From positions 13,146-77,145 of the forward strand of contig DAIPWT010000013.1 in NCBI GenBank assembly GCA_036783645.1: DNA of 64,000 nucleotides, given 5' to 3'. This document shows positions 18,650 to 27,597 of this stretch, piece by piece. Numbering within the stretch: position 1 is the stretch's first letter; every line of letters starts with the position of its first letter. A model generated the notes under the pieces. The model had not been told where the DNA came from. It was given only the letters and a program-made list of their open reading frames with translations, and ran no database searches. The stretch is from UBA4732 sp002404095 (GTDB lineage: Bacteria > Planctomycetota > Planctomycetia > Gemmatales > Gemmataceae). Position numbers and translations under genes: made by a program.

Positions 18650-18892
18650 TTACAGGAGTCCCGCCGCATCGCGGGCTAGGCAGTCTTCGTGGGCGACAGC
18701 GAGCCAGCCCTCCGCCGCCTCGCGGAGGTTGGCGCGAACTTCGTCGAGGGTTTCGCCCTGGGTGTGACAGCCGGGAAGCGCGGGGATGGAAGCGGAATAG
18801 CCGCCGGCATCGGGTTCAGGGCGGATGATCGCGGTAAGGACAACGGCGACATCAACGGCGACGGGCAGGGGTGACGCGGCGGCACGGCTCAT
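18650..18892 (-). CDS. HicB-like solitary protein
   Basis: 80 residues from ATG 18892, with GGAGG upstream on the minus strand. VVLTAIIRPEPDAGGYSASIPALPGCHTQGETLDEVRANLREAAEGWL is a HicB-type domain. It converges on hicA with 19 bases between stops. There is no hicA partner on its strand. Ala/Val-rich N-terminal residues 1-18 are extra. It could cross-neutralise the adjacent HicA, which is speculative. Confidence 0.75.
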   Translation of the reverse strand: MSRAAASPLPVAVDVAVVLTAIIRPEPDAGGYSASIPALPGCHTQGETLDEVRANLREAAEGWLAVAHEDCLARDAAGLL

Positions 18893-18962
18893 GGTTGAGA
18901 TCCTCCAATCCCTGTAGCCTATCGCGGGGCTGCTGCGAGGTCGAGGGCAGACGAAGCCGAAA

Positions 18963-20495
18963 TTATGGTAAGGGTTTCGGCACGGCCGGCGCCGGCTGGG
19001 CCGCTTGCTCAAGCAGCTTGCGGACGGCTTGATTTCTCTCCGCGCCGACCCCTTTCCGCTTTGACTCTTGGGCGGCTTTGTCCCATTCCTGCTTTCTCAC
19101 GTCTTCGACAAACTTGGGAAATTTCGTCCTGAGGCCGTTCACGCCAAGGTTATAGGCCATATCCGTTAGCGCCTCTTGCGCACTTGGCGGATACTTTGCG
19201 TAGTCCGCGAACTTGTCTTTGACCGCGGCCTCCATGCGGCCGTAGGTCAGATCGAAAAGGTCTTTTTGTTGCTGCTGGCTGATCTCTTCGAGGGTGTTGT
19301 CCTTCAAGTATTGATTCACTTCCCGTCCTTTTAGTCCAAGCTCCTTCGCGGCTTTGAAGAGCGCACTGCCGCCGTGCTTTTCAAGGAACGCCTTGGCGTC
19401 GGCGCCGGAAAGACCCGCGGCCTCGGCGTACAATTTGGCCTGCGCCTCGCTCACGCCGGCGGCTCGTAGGTCGTCCTGAATCTCCTTGGCGGTGCGTTTT
19501 TTCATGTCGTAGCCGCGGCCGATGGTCACGCCTGACTTGTCACTCGGAACGTGAGGCCGTCGGCTGTGATACGGCCCACCCTCGTTGCCTTCGCCGTCGA
19601 ATGTTACTTGACCGCGAGGCACGGCCAAGAGATTGGGCTTCCGGCGATCCGGCATAGCGATGATGCCCGCTTTCTTGAGCAAAATGCCGAGAGCAGTCTT
19701 GTTCAAATCGGGCGCTTGGGTCTCACGCTCCTGGGTCAGCGCGGCCAGGGCGTCCTTTCTTTCATTAACAGCGCGCTTGTCCAAGCGGCTCTTCTTCAAA
19801 TCCACTTTGGGGAAATGGATCATTTGGCCGTCATCGCCCTTGCGAAACCGCTCGGCGTAGATGGCGTTGATCAAATCCTCGTCGCTCACCCCGCCCTTGC
19901 CATCCGGACCAGGTTTTTCGGATAGTTGCTTCTTGTCCCACTGCTTCAGAGCCGCCTCGATAACCTGCACCGCGCTACCCCGAGGATCAGAGGGCGGCCC
20001 ATTCTGCACGGCCGTGGACCAGAGGACGTTGCGTAAAGTATCACCGCGAGCATCCACGTCCAGGCCGAGCTTTTCTTTGATCGCGTTCACCACCGGAGTG
20101 TAGTGGGTGTCGAAGATGAACTCGCGCTCGTTATTAACAAACTCCTCGCCTTCCCGCTTGACGACTTCCTTCCACTTCGTCTCGAACTCCGGCGTACCGG
20201 GGGCAATTTCTTTGAACGAATCTGGCTTGCCCGCGTCTGGTTCCCGGAAGTCTTCCGCGTAATACTCGTCAACGAATGTCTTCACGGTCGAAGACTTGCC
20301 GACGCCACGTTGGGAAGCGAACTGGAAGGAGCCGTAGGAAATTCCGCCCGGATCGTTCTCGCCTGGAGAGATGGTTTGCGGCCCCCTGTTGCCGACCTCT
20401 TGTGTGGAGGACAGCCAACCGAGCGGTTTGGTTTGCGCCGTCGCGCTCAAGGGTGCAAGAACGGTAAGCACGATCACGGCCGTCACGGTCTTCAA
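18963..20495 (-). CDS. Secreted peptidoglycan hydrolase-like protein with lysozyme-type C-terminal domain
   Basis: 510 residues from TTG 20495, which has AAGGGAG upstream and gives a clean signal peptide (VTAVIVLTVLAPLSATAQ). Residues 25-240 contain GWLSSTQEVGNRGPQTISPG and GGISYGSFQFASQRGVG, as in chitosanase/lysozyme-like domains of phage and secretion-system enzymes. Residues 310-490 hold SGVTIGRGYDMK and ALTDMAYNLG, the marks of GH24 phage-type lysozymes. Two predicted wall-active domains in one exported protein suggest a cell-wall hydrolase or an effector; most planctomycetes have thin peptidoglycan. The catalytic Glu of the second domain could not be placed with certainty. Confidence 0.65.
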   Translation of the reverse strand: MKTVTAVIVLTVLAPLSATAQTKPLGWLSSTQEVGNRGPQTISPGENDPGGISYGSFQFASQRGVGKSSTVKTFVDEYYAEDFREPDAGKPDSFKEIAPGTPEFETKWKEVVKREGEEFVNNEREFIFDTHYTPVVNAIKEKLGLDVDARGDTLRNVLWSTAVQNGPPSDPRGSAVQVIEAALKQWDKKQLSEKPGPDGKGGVSDEDLINAIYAERFRKGDDGQMIHFPKVDLKKSRLDKRAVNERKDALAALTQERETQAPDLNKTALGILLKKAGIIAMPDRRKPNLLAVPRGQVTFDGEGNEGGPYHSRRPHVPSDKSGVTIGRGYDMKKRTAKEIQDDLRAAGVSEAQAKLYAEAAGLSGADAKAFLEKHGGSALFKAAKELGLKGREVNQYLKDNTLEEISQQQQKDLFDLTYGRMEAAVKDKFADYAKYPPSAQEALTDMAYNLGVNGLRTKFPKFVEDVRKQEWDKAAQESKRKGVGAERNQAVRKLLEQAAQPAPAVPKPLP

Positions 20496-20582
20496 GGCAT
20501 TCTCCCTTGCGTAGATGCAGCTTGGGGAAGTGATTGGGGCCGCTCCGAACGGGGCGACCCCAATCACTTGTAGACGGCTGAG

Positions 20583-21344
20583 TTACCGTGCTAGCCCACG
20601 TACATGCGTGCCGTTGGCCCGGTAGTATGGGTCATCGTCATCGCTTGGTGGCCGTTGCATCCGCTGCCGCTCCATCTCGGCCGCTTGAGCATCGGCACGC
20701 GCCCGGTTCAGATTTTCCTGCGCCTTTGCTCTCTCGTAAAGGGCGTTGTCCTTCTCCTGTTTAGTGTCTCGTGCGGCCTGATAATTGTTGAGTGCATCCT
20801 GATAGTATTTAGAAACTTCCGCTTCTTTTTCGTGGAGTCGATCGCAACTCTGCTGGAAGTCTTCGCGTTTCGCCTCCAGATTCTTGTAAAGCGCCCGGAT
20901 CTCGCCGATGACCAGTTCTCCGGTCTTCGGGTCGTAGTATTTCAGGTAGGACTCGCCGGAATACGGGTTAAACGCCCCCATTCGCTGGTAGCCTTCCTTT
21001 TCAGACACTCCTAGTTTCTCGCGTGCCTCGTCTACGGCGGCCATCACCTTGTCCTTGTACCGCAGGCTGATCACGTTGGAGTAAATCTGGTGTCGGGCCA
21101 GCCACTCCCCACTCTCGTTGGTCTTCTTGTCCACCTGTTGGTTGAGGTCGTTGGCGTTGTCTCGGTATTTCTTATTCGAGTCGTCGGAGCGGCTCTTTGC
21201 GTACTGGAAGTTCTGACTCTTTTGGTTGACCACCATTTGCGCCTCGCCTACGGCGGTTTGCTGGTCCTGGTAAGCGGTATTGGGTTGCGCGCTGGCGACT
21301 ATCGACGTTGCCAAGAGCGCGAAGGCGGCGATCATCATTCGCAT
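20583..21344 (-). CDS. Secreted coiled-coil protein
   Basis: 253 residues from ATG 21344, behind GAGGAG. A signal peptide (MMIAAFALLATSIVASAQ) is followed by almost continuous charged helix rich in Gln, Lys, Glu and Asn (residues 25-100 and 165-240), with a short Gly/Tyr region between (GAFNPYSGESYLKYYDPKTGELVIGEI). It lies 87 bases upstream of the lysozyme-like gene on the same strand and may be its operon partner. No known family. Confidence 0.65.
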   Translation of the reverse strand: MRMMIAAFALLATSIVASAQPNTAYQDQQTAVGEAQMVVNQKSQNFQYAKSRSDDSNKKYRDNANDLNQQVDKKTNESGEWLARHQIYSNVISLRYKDKVMAAVDEAREKLGVSEKEGYQRMGAFNPYSGESYLKYYDPKTGELVIGEIRALYKNLEAKREDFQQSCDRLHEKEAEVSKYYQDALNNYQAARDTKQEKDNALYERAKAQENLNRARADAQAAEMERQRMQRPPSDDDDPYYRANGTHVRGLAR

Positions 21345-21407
21345 GACATTTCTCCTCTGGGAAAGTGGTGTAATACTCATTAAAGCCGATTGTTTGAGCC
21401 GCAAGGT

Positions 21408-21689
21408 TCACGCGTCCGGCGGCGCCTTCAAAGCAGGCAGCGGGTCGGGGATCTTCTTCAACTCAATTTTCTTGGGCGCGGTCAGGTTGTCCGAATCGGC
21501 CAGCTGACCCGATTGCGATCCGTTGCCGGTCAGCGTTTCGCATGGCTGGCAGCAAACGCACGGCGGCGGGTAGTAAACGCACACCGGCGAGTAGCATTGT
21601 CGGCTTCTCCGATGGCAGGCATCGGCGTCTCTGCCGCCGATGGCGATCACCATGACGGTGATCGCAACCACGAGGATCAGTCTGCGCAT
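21408..21689 (-). CDS. Small secreted cysteine-rich protein
   Basis: 93 residues, AAGGAG before the ATG. Signal peptide LILVVAITVMVIAIGG, then a Cys-rich stretch (residues 25-51: eight Cys in the segment with CYSPVCVYYPPPCVCC) followed by a Lys/Pro-rich tail. Such short Cys-rich exported proteins are frequent in Gemmata-like bacteria. Disulfide cross-linking is likely; its role is unknown. Confidence 0.6.
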   Translation of the reverse strand: MRRLILVVAITVMVIAIGGRDADACHRRSRQCYSPVCVYYPPPCVCCQPCETLTGNGSQSGQLADSDNLTAPKKIELKKIPDPLPALKAPPDA

Positions 21690-21886
21690 TCTGGGTCTCC
21701 TTAAAACAAGGGGGTCGGACGTAGGGCGGATCGCCGCCCTACCGCGTGTGTTAATCTGGGTAGACTCTAACAGGGGGGGGGCCGCGTCAATGGGGAGATG
21801 TTAGATTCTTGTAAAAAAACCACTCTGCCATTATCCAGAGTGTTCGAGTCGTCATGCGAGCTAGGAATCGCGGCAAGGAGCATCAG

Positions 21887-22192
21887 ATGACGCTTAATCC
21901 ATCAACTACTTCGGACGGCCGCTTCAACGAAGAGGGGGACTGGATCGCGCAACAGTTCTTCTCGCCCGACGACCTCCGCGCGTCGCCAGAGGAATACGTC
22001 GCTCTGCACGCTCAGGCATTAGGCTGCTTCTCATTCCACTTCTATCGCTACCGCGATCCTACTTTGGGCGCTTGGGTGCGCCGCGTGGGCGAACTTCTCT
22101 CAACCGAGGCGGAGGTTGAGCGCTGCCGACAGCGATTCTTGTCTTCGGAGGAATGGACGACGGTTCGCCGGCAAGAGGTTGAAGGTCTGTAA
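21887..22192 (+). CDS. Hypothetical protein
   Basis: 101 residues from ATG 21887 with AAGGAG six bases upstream. An aromatic-rich middle (EYVALHAQALGCFSFHFYRYRDPTLGAWVRRVGELL) and a helical end. No signal peptide or membrane helix. I do not recognise it. It precedes a palindrome. Confidence 0.5.
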   Translation: MTLNPSTTSDGRFNEEGDWIAQQFFSPDDLRASPEEYVALHAQALGCFSFHFYRYRDPTLGAWVRRVGELLSTEAEVERCRQRFLSSEEWTTVRRQEVEGL

Positions 22193-22222
22193 ACGCGGCG
22201 TCGGCTTGACGGACAATTCCTA

Positions 22223-22298
22223 TGCGAAAAGGGCGGGGAAACCCCGCCCCTACAGAGATGTTTCTGGGTAGGGGCGAGGTTTCCTCGCCCTTTTCGCA
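22223..22298. repeat. Palindrome, GGGCGGGGAAACCCCGCCCC family (copy 1)
   Basis: Outer arms 22223-22252 and 22269-22298 pair with two or three mismatches; the left arm is itself a palindrome. It ends with CCCTTTTCGCACAG, as does the tandem copy at 56041-56185, so it is the same family. It lies between two convergent genes. Confidence 0.85.
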
Positions 22299-22310
22299 CA
22301 GCCTCTAAGA

Positions 22311-23813
22311 TTACGGCGGGCCGCCCTCCACTTCGGTGGTCAGCCCTTGCGCCATTTTCACTTCTTCGCCGTAATTGACCGTCCAGGCCGTTTTGTGCGT
22401 CACTGCCTCGACCAGGCCGGCCGCCGACGGATGGCCGTTGCCGCTCTTCTTGACGCCGCCGAACGGCAAATGCACCTCGGCGCCAATACACGGCAGATTC
22501 ACGTAACCCATGCCGTATTCGCACTCGTCGCGGAACAGCCGCATCGTTCGGAAGTCCTCCGTGACCACCGCCATCGATAGGCCATATTCCGTGTCGTTAT
22601 AGATACGAACCGCATCTTCATTGGTCTTAAACGGGATCAAGGCAAGATGCGGGCCGAACACTTCTTCGCGGATGCAACGCACTTTCGGCCCATATTCCAT
22701 GCGATAAATGAATGGCGACAGGTAGCAGCCGTCGCCGTTCAGCCGGCCGCCGTCGAGCAGCACCGTCGCGCCTTCTTTGCGGGCGAGGTCGTTGTAGCCG
22801 AGCACCTTTTCGACGGCGCCGCGATGGATGACGGGGCCGGTGAAGTTGCCGGCGTCGAGCGGGTCGCCGATGCGCAGACGGCGGACGGCGGCCACCAACT
22901 TCTCGGCGAAACGGTCGAACATCGTCTCAGCCACGAGAACGCGGCCGGCCGAGACGCAGCGCTGGCCGCTCGTCTTGAACGCGCTAATAAGTGCGCAGTT
23001 GACGGCCAAGTCGATCCGGGCGTCGGCGCAGACGACGACGGCGCTCTTGCTGCCCATCTCGCAGGCGGTGATACGGTCGTAAAAGGAGGCGGATACTTCC
23101 TGAATGTGCCGGCCGACTTCGTAGCTGCCGGTGAACAGGACGACGTTGACGCTCGGATCGCGGACCAGCGCTTCGCCGACGTCGCCGGCGCCGTGGACGA
23201 GGTTGAGGACGCCGGACGGGAAGCCGGCTTCGACGAAGAGTTCGGCGAGGCGCTGGCCGACGGCCGGCGTATCCTCGGACGGCTTGAAGACCGCCGTATT
23301 GCCTTCGAGAAGGCTGGGGCCGAGCATCCACAGCGGCACGGCGAAGGGAAAGTTCCAGGGCGTGACGACGGCGACGACGCCCCACGGCTTACGGCGCATG
23401 AAGGCGTCTTTTTCGGCAATTTCAGAGGCGAATACGTCGCCAATGGGCATTCGGCCCGTGCCGAAGACGTATTGAATCATGTGCAAGCCTTCGATGACTT
23501 CGGCGCGGCACTCGCTGACGACCTTGCCGCATTCGCGGGCCATGAGGCGGGCGATGGCGTCGGCGTCGCGCTTGACGAGCTGGGCGAGGTTGTCGAAGAG
23601 TTCGGCCCGGCGGATACGGCTCTCGCGGCGCCAGGCGGGATAGGCGGCTCGCGCGGCGGCGACGGCCTGGCGGACTTCCTCGGCAGGTGTAACGGGGAAG
23701 CGGCCGACGACTTCGTCGATGCGGGCGGGACTGCGGCTGTCGAAGGCGGTCCCATTGGCGGGACGCCATTGCCCGGCGATGAGATTGAGGCCGGTGATGA
23801 TCGCGGTACTCAT
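22311..23813 (-). CDS. NAD(P)-dependent aldehyde dehydrogenase
   Basis: 500 residues from ATG 23813 (AAGGAG upstream), the usual length for the family. It oxidises an aldehyde to the acid. Residues seen: TPWNFPFAVP (Asn154) for oxyanion binding, FKPSEDTP for cofactor, FTGSYEVG, general base Glu252 in CEMGSKSAVV and nucleophile Cys286 in SGQRCVSAGRVL. The motif EMGSKS replaces the commoner ELGGKN. The sequence is nearest to ALDH7-like and related broad-range enzymes, but the substrate cannot be assigned. It is divergent from the PrcB-domain gene. Confidence 0.9.
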   Translation of the reverse strand: MSTAIITGLNLIAGQWRPANGTAFDSRSPARIDEVVGRFPVTPAEEVRQAVAAARAAYPAWRRESRIRRAELFDNLAQLVKRDADAIARLMARECGKVVSECRAEVIEGLHMIQYVFGTGRMPIGDVFASEIAEKDAFMRRKPWGVVAVVTPWNFPFAVPLWMLGPSLLEGNTAVFKPSEDTPAVGQRLAELFVEAGFPSGVLNLVHGAGDVGEALVRDPSVNVVLFTGSYEVGRHIQEVSASFYDRITACEMGSKSAVVVCADARIDLAVNCALISAFKTSGQRCVSAGRVLVAETMFDRFAEKLVAAVRRLRIGDPLDAGNFTGPVIHRGAVEKVLGYNDLARKEGATVLLDGGRLNGDGCYLSPFIYRMEYGPKVRCIREEVFGPHLALIPFKTNEDAVRIYNDTEYGLSMAVVTEDFRTMRLFRDECEYGMGYVNLPCIGAEVHLPFGGVKKSGNGHPSAAGLVEAVTHKTAWTVNYGEEVKMAQGLTTEVEGGPP

Positions 23814-23853
23814 GGCGAGATGGCTCCTTGATGGGGTCGGCATGACCTTTGCT

Positions 23854-23861
23854 ATTATAAT
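23854..23861. promoter_or_regulatory. Possible bidirectional -10 element
   Basis: The sequence ATTATAAT contains TATAAT on both strands. It lies 48 bases before the PrcB-domain start (23910) and 40 bases before the aldehyde dehydrogenase start (23813). No convincing -35 box is seen on either side, so this is a weak call. Confidence 0.3.
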
Positions 23862-23909
23862 CGTTTGAGGCAATCCGAATGTGATACTTTCCCCTGTGAG
23901 GTCCGAATC

Positions 23910-25100
23910 ATGTTGGCGACATTGACTGCGGCCTTGTTACTCGGCGCCCCCCCGGCGGTGGAACCGACTCGGGCGGACAAGGACGCTCCGCCTCCGAAGT
24001 TGGCGCTGTTCGCGGACGAAAGCTGGTACAAAAATCGCAAAGCCGACGAACAAGACTTCGTCGGCGTACTGTCCAAGGCGCCCGAGCGTCCCGGCGGCAC
24101 GGTCGGCATCGGCCGCTTCAACCTTTACCGTCTCACCATGAATCACAACGGCAAGCAAACGGAGCGCGAAGTCTACGCCGGCTCTCATCCCGAGTATTTC
24201 GCCCCTTACGTCGGCAAGCGGATCAAGCTGATTGGCAAGGCCGTCGAAACGGAGGTCGAGGGCAAGGTCTACGCTGAAATCTGGCCCGCCCTGCTGGAAG
24301 TGGTGGGGGCCGCGCCCACGACGAGCGCCGTTAGCGATATTCCGGATAAAATCGATCTCCTCATTAGCAATAAGGTCTATTTGTCCGATCCCGCACCCGA
24401 AAAGGACTTTGTCGGCCTTCTACAAAAGATGAAAGGCGTGGACGCGATAGGCTACCGTCTGCTCCTCGAAGGAGGCGACACTGTCAACCGCCAAGACCTT
24501 CACTTTTACGACAACAATTACAAACGATTGGACGCGTATGACGGCATGAGGGTGAAGATCACGGGCAAGAAAGTGTCGGGAATGGTGGGAAGCAACCCAT
24601 TCGCCTACATCCTTCCGGGCCGGCTTGAGGTCATGCCCGCCGTGGGCGACAAAGCCGCTGGGAAGACCCTGAAGGTGCTGGCTCGCGGGACGTGGCGAGT
24701 GGGCGACAGCGCCGCCCCGTTGCAGCTTGTCATCCGCAGCGCCAAGGAGTTGGCGTTGTCCCACGGCCAAGCGGCCGACAAGGCCGAGGATGACTCCGTG
24801 AAAAGGCAGGCCGTCGAGGAGGCGGCTCGTCTCTTTAAGGTCGAGGTGATCGACTGGAAGACGCAGATGATTGTCGTGGCGTCGGCCGGCGCCAAGCCGT
24901 CCAGCGGCTACACGGTGGAGATCACCGGCCTCGACGTGCGGGACGACGTACTGACGGTTCACTGGCGGCTCAATTCGCCCAAGCCCGGCGACTTTGTGAA
25001 GGAGTCGTTCACGCACCCCGCCCAAGCCGTGCTGACCGAGCGCTTTGACGGCAAGGTGGTGTTCGACTCGCCGCCGAAAGCGCCGGGCGCCGGTAAGTAA
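23910..25100 (+). CDS. Secreted protein with PrcB-like C-terminal domain
   Basis: 396 residues from ATG 23910, with a short signal peptide (LATLTAALLLGAPP). Two similar regions follow (FVGVLSKAPERPGG...GRFNLYRL and FVGLLQKMKGVDAIGYRLLL), each with a KRIKLIGKAV/MRVKITGKKV strand, so an internal duplication of an OB-like domain is likely. The end (KTQMIVVASAGAKPSSGYTVEITGLDVRDDVLTVHWRLNSPKPG) fits the PrcB C-terminal domain, known from a protease-stabilising protein. Exported; role unknown. Confidence 0.7.
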   Translation: MLATLTAALLLGAPPAVEPTRADKDAPPPKLALFADESWYKNRKADEQDFVGVLSKAPERPGGTVGIGRFNLYRLTMNHNGKQTEREVYAGSHPEYFAPYVGKRIKLIGKAVETEVEGKVYAEIWPALLEVVGAAPTTSAVSDIPDKIDLLISNKVYLSDPAPEKDFVGLLQKMKGVDAIGYRLLLEGGDTVNRQDLHFYDNNYKRLDAYDGMRVKITGKKVSGMVGSNPFAYILPGRLEVMPAVGDKAAGKTLKVLARGTWRVGDSAAPLQLVIRSAKELALSHGQAADKAEDDSVKRQAVEEAARLFKVEVIDWKTQMIVVASAGAKPSSGYTVEITGLDVRDDVLTVHWRLNSPKPGDFVKESFTHPAQAVLTERFDGKVVFDSPPKAPGAGK

Positions 25101-25127
25101 CCGCTGTCCTATAAGCGGCCAACATCG

Positions 25128-25197
25128 ACGAGCCGCGACCGTTAGGGAGCGGTTTTGAGTTGCGTGACGCCTCCGCTCCCTAACGGTCGCGGCTCGT
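25128..25197. repeat. Palindrome, ACGAGCCGCGACCGT family (copy 1)
   Basis: Perfect 25-base arms (25128-25152, 25173-25197) around a 20-base loop, between two genes on the same strand. The second copy, at 40534-40717, is split by an inserted element. Confidence 0.9.
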
Positions 25198-25240
25198 AAC
25201 GCTCCTTAAGCTTTCGCTCCGTCCCAAGGCCCGGATACTC

Positions 25241-26506
25241 ATGCTCACCGGCAAAATGGTGCGCGTCCGCTACGCCCGCGATCGCATCGTTCCCCATTAT
25301 ATTGACGCCGCCGATGCCGCATGGGTCGAAACGGCCGAGCGGCTATTGGACCTGTTCCGCGGTCAGGAGGGCAAGACGCGCGGCCAGTTAGAGGACGAAC
25401 AGCGCGAGGCGTTCGGCGACGACCCCGGCCAACTCGTCCATCAAGGTTTGGTCAAGCTGCTGGCGGATCGCTGCGAGTTTGAGGTGTCGTCCGACCATCC
25501 GCCGGAGCAACTGCGGGCCGCGGTGTTCCGCGCCGCGACGAGGCGGCGAAAAGAAGCTGTTCTCGTCACTGGGTCGCCGGCCAACAACGACGACCTTCGC
25601 GCCGCCGTCGCCGCCTTCGACCGAGCGGCCGTCTTGCAAGAAGTGGCGGCTGAACTCGGCCTGACCCCGGAAGCCGTCGATCAAGGCTTGTTCGCGGACC
25701 TTAAAAGTGAACAACGGCTCACCCAATTCAAAAGCCTCAGCGCCAAGCGTTTGTTGCAGCGTTACAACGTCGCCCTGGCGCAGGCGGTGTTGCTGCGTTC
25801 GACGCGCGTCCACGTCATCGTTCGCAACGAACCGCCGCAGCGCTATCGGCAACTGTTGGGACGCATCAAGTTTCATCGGCTCGTCTGCGAGGTGGAGCGC
25901 CTCGGGCCGGACGGCTTTCAAATGCACCTCGACGGTCCGATGAGCCTTTTCTCGGCCACGCAGAAATATGGGCTTCAACTGGCGATCTTTCTGCCGGCCG
26001 TATTGTTGTGCCGCGATTTCGAGCTGAAAGCCGAGTTGCGTTGGGGGACGCAGCGCAAACTCAAGACGTTCCTCGTCACGCCGGGCGACGGCTTGGTCTC
26101 GCATTATCCCGACCAAGGCATGTACACGCCGCCGGAGTTGGCGATGTTCGTCGAATTGTTCCGTAAACGGATCGCCGAATGGGAGCTTGTCGAGGAAACG
26201 GAATTGCTGCCGCTGGGCGACGGCTTCTGGGCGCCGGACTTTCGCCTGGTCCATAAAGAAACGGGCTTGGTCGTGTTGCTGGAAGTGTTGGGCTTTTGGC
26301 GACGGTCGAGCGCCGAGAAGCATTTGGAGCGGCTGCGGCAGCACGTGCGCGAGCCGTTCCTGCTGGCGGTGTCGGATCAGCTGCACATCGACGAGGCGGA
26401 GCTAGAAGGACTGCCGGCCGGCATCCATCGCTTCCGCAATATGCCGTTGCCGGATGAGATCGCGCGGTTGGCGGGAGAACTTCTGACAGGCAAGTCAAAC
26501 TCATGA
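25241..26506 (+). CDS. DUF790 family (Bax1-like) nuclease
   Basis: 421 residues. The N-terminus (MLTGKMVRVRYARDRIVPHYID) and the core FDRAAVLQEVAAELGL / ADLKSEQRLTQFKSLSAKRLLQRYNVALAQAVLLRSTRV are characteristic of DUF790. In archaea this family includes Bax1, a structure-specific nuclease that works with the XPB helicase. The nuclease site is seen as FWAPDFRLVHKETGLVVLLEVLGFW (Asp and Glu of a PD-(D/E)XK-like core). XPB is normally the next gene; here the neighbour is an ankyrin protein. The start may be slightly downstream, but the ORF is otherwise full length. Confidence 0.85.
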   Translation: MLTGKMVRVRYARDRIVPHYIDAADAAWVETAERLLDLFRGQEGKTRGQLEDEQREAFGDDPGQLVHQGLVKLLADRCEFEVSSDHPPEQLRAAVFRAATRRRKEAVLVTGSPANNDDLRAAVAAFDRAAVLQEVAAELGLTPEAVDQGLFADLKSEQRLTQFKSLSAKRLLQRYNVALAQAVLLRSTRVHVIVRNEPPQRYRQLLGRIKFHRLVCEVERLGPDGFQMHLDGPMSLFSATQKYGLQLAIFLPAVLLCRDFELKAELRWGTQRKLKTFLVTPGDGLVSHYPDQGMYTPPELAMFVELFRKRIAEWELVEETELLPLGDGFWAPDFRLVHKETGLVVLLEVLGFWRRSSAEKHLERLRQHVREPFLLAVSDQLHIDEAELEGLPAGIHRFRNMPLPDEIARLAGELLTGKSNS

Positions 26507-26516
26507 GGATTGCAAA

Positions 26517-26930
26517 GTGACCGACGCCGAGCGATTGTCTGAAGCCGCTTGGACTGGTGACCTAACGATCATCAAAGACCTAATCGCCGCCGGCGTCGAT
26601 ATCAACGCGCCTTCCGCCGAAGGGCGTTGGCCGCCGCTTCACTTGGCCATAGAGAATCAACGGATTGACGTTATCCGATGGCTGCTCGTCGCTGGGGCGG
26701 ATGTCAACCGAAACATGAGCGGCGGCTGGACGCCGTTAGTCCATGCTATCGACATTGAGAGTGATGCCGCGGTGCAAGCTGGAACGCTCTCGGAGGAAAT
26801 GCCAATCGTACTTGTCGCACTACTCCTGTCGGCCGGTGCAATACCGACGACAGAGGCCCTAGAAATTGCAAGGCGCTACCAGAATTACAGGGTATTGGAG
26901 TTGTTGCAGCAGTATACGTCTCGGGGTTAG
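26517..26930 (+). CDS. Ankyrin-repeat protein
   Basis: 137 residues from a GTG start 10 bases after the DUF790 gene. Two to three ankyrin repeats: DLTIIKDLIAAGVDINAPSAEG, PPLHLAIENQRIDVIRWLLVAGADVN, then TPLVHAID and a degenerate fourth (IPTTEALEIARRYQNYRVLELL). No signal peptide. A small cytoplasmic protein-binding module; co-transcription with the nuclease is likely from the spacing but may mean little. Confidence 0.8.
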   Translation: MTDAERLSEAAWTGDLTIIKDLIAAGVDINAPSAEGRWPPLHLAIENQRIDVIRWLLVAGADVNRNMSGGWTPLVHAIDIESDAAVQAGTLSEEMPIVLVALLLSAGAIPTTEALEIARRYQNYRVLELLQQYTSRG

Positions 26931-26991
26931 ATCTACCTGGCCCCTTGCCGCTGTAGAGCATCTGTGGATAAATTGTCTTAAAGGAATCCAC

Positions 26992-27216
26992 ATGATGAAT
27001 ATGGAAGACTCCGTCACCTACGTAGAAATCATTGAAAAAGGAATGGTCAAGGGGCAGCTAAACGCCATCCTTCGCATGGGCCGTAAGAAATTCGGGGCGC
27101 CGAGTGAAGCCGTCACGACTCTGTTGGCGGGCATGGACGATCCCGAACGCCTTGCCGACCTCATCGACCGAGTGCTGGACGTATCCACGTGGGACGAATT
27201 GCTTGCCTTATCGTGA
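26992..27216 (+). CDS. Short DUF4351-like C-terminal module
   Basis: 74 residues from ATG 26992, AAGGAA upstream. YVEIIEKGMVKGQLNAILRMGRKKFGAPSEAVTTLLAGMDD and the end RVLDVSTWDELLAL resemble the tail of Rpn/PD-(D/E)XK transposase-like proteins (the DUF4351 region). The nuclease part is absent, so this is either a remnant or a free-standing small module. I see no decayed upstream nuclease in the same frame. Confidence 0.55.
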   Translation: MMNMEDSVTYVEIIEKGMVKGQLNAILRMGRKKFGAPSEAVTTLLAGMDDPERLADLIDRVLDVSTWDELLALS

Positions 27217-27597
27217 AGGCGAATTCGGCAATGGTATTCGGCAGCGTCGCACCGCAGCCGATCAAGACGGCCGTCCACGAGAAAGTTAAAAAAAGATGAA
27301 AGGCGGCCTAACGCGAGACTTTTCGGTTGCATGTGGCGCGTCATCCGAAGTACAATGATATAAACCTTGCCCAGGCGGCGATTTTCATCCTATCGGAATC
27401 ACGGGCGGTGCGCGGCCCCTTGGAATCGAGGTTGCCGAGGTGCGCGTGCGTTGACAGAGAATGTTCCTGAAAGGCTGGTGGGAAATGCGGCCGGAGCCGC
27501 GCGATTTTTCCTCTTTCGACGAGGCCGTCCGAAGGAAAGATCGTTTTATCGCATCGACGAGGCGTTCCACTTTGGACGTGAGGAGCGAGGTCATCAC
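27217..27597. other. Gap without clear gene
   Basis: 381 bases. The frame of the FHA gene is open back to 27367 and would encode an Arg-rich extension, but that part lacks protein-like character and the FHA ATG at 27598 has a fitting ribosome site. AT-rich sequence around 27350-27362 may hold the promoter. I see no RNA gene. Confidence 0.5.

Noticed and set aside
18689..18874. Plus-strand small gene near 18.7 kb
   Set aside because: It is the reverse complement of the HicB-like gene at 18650-18892, which has a good ribosome site and family motifs.
22647..23831. Long plus-strand open frame opposite the aldehyde dehydrogenase
   Set aside because: Shadow frame; the opposite strand encodes an enzyme with intact Glu252 and Cys286.
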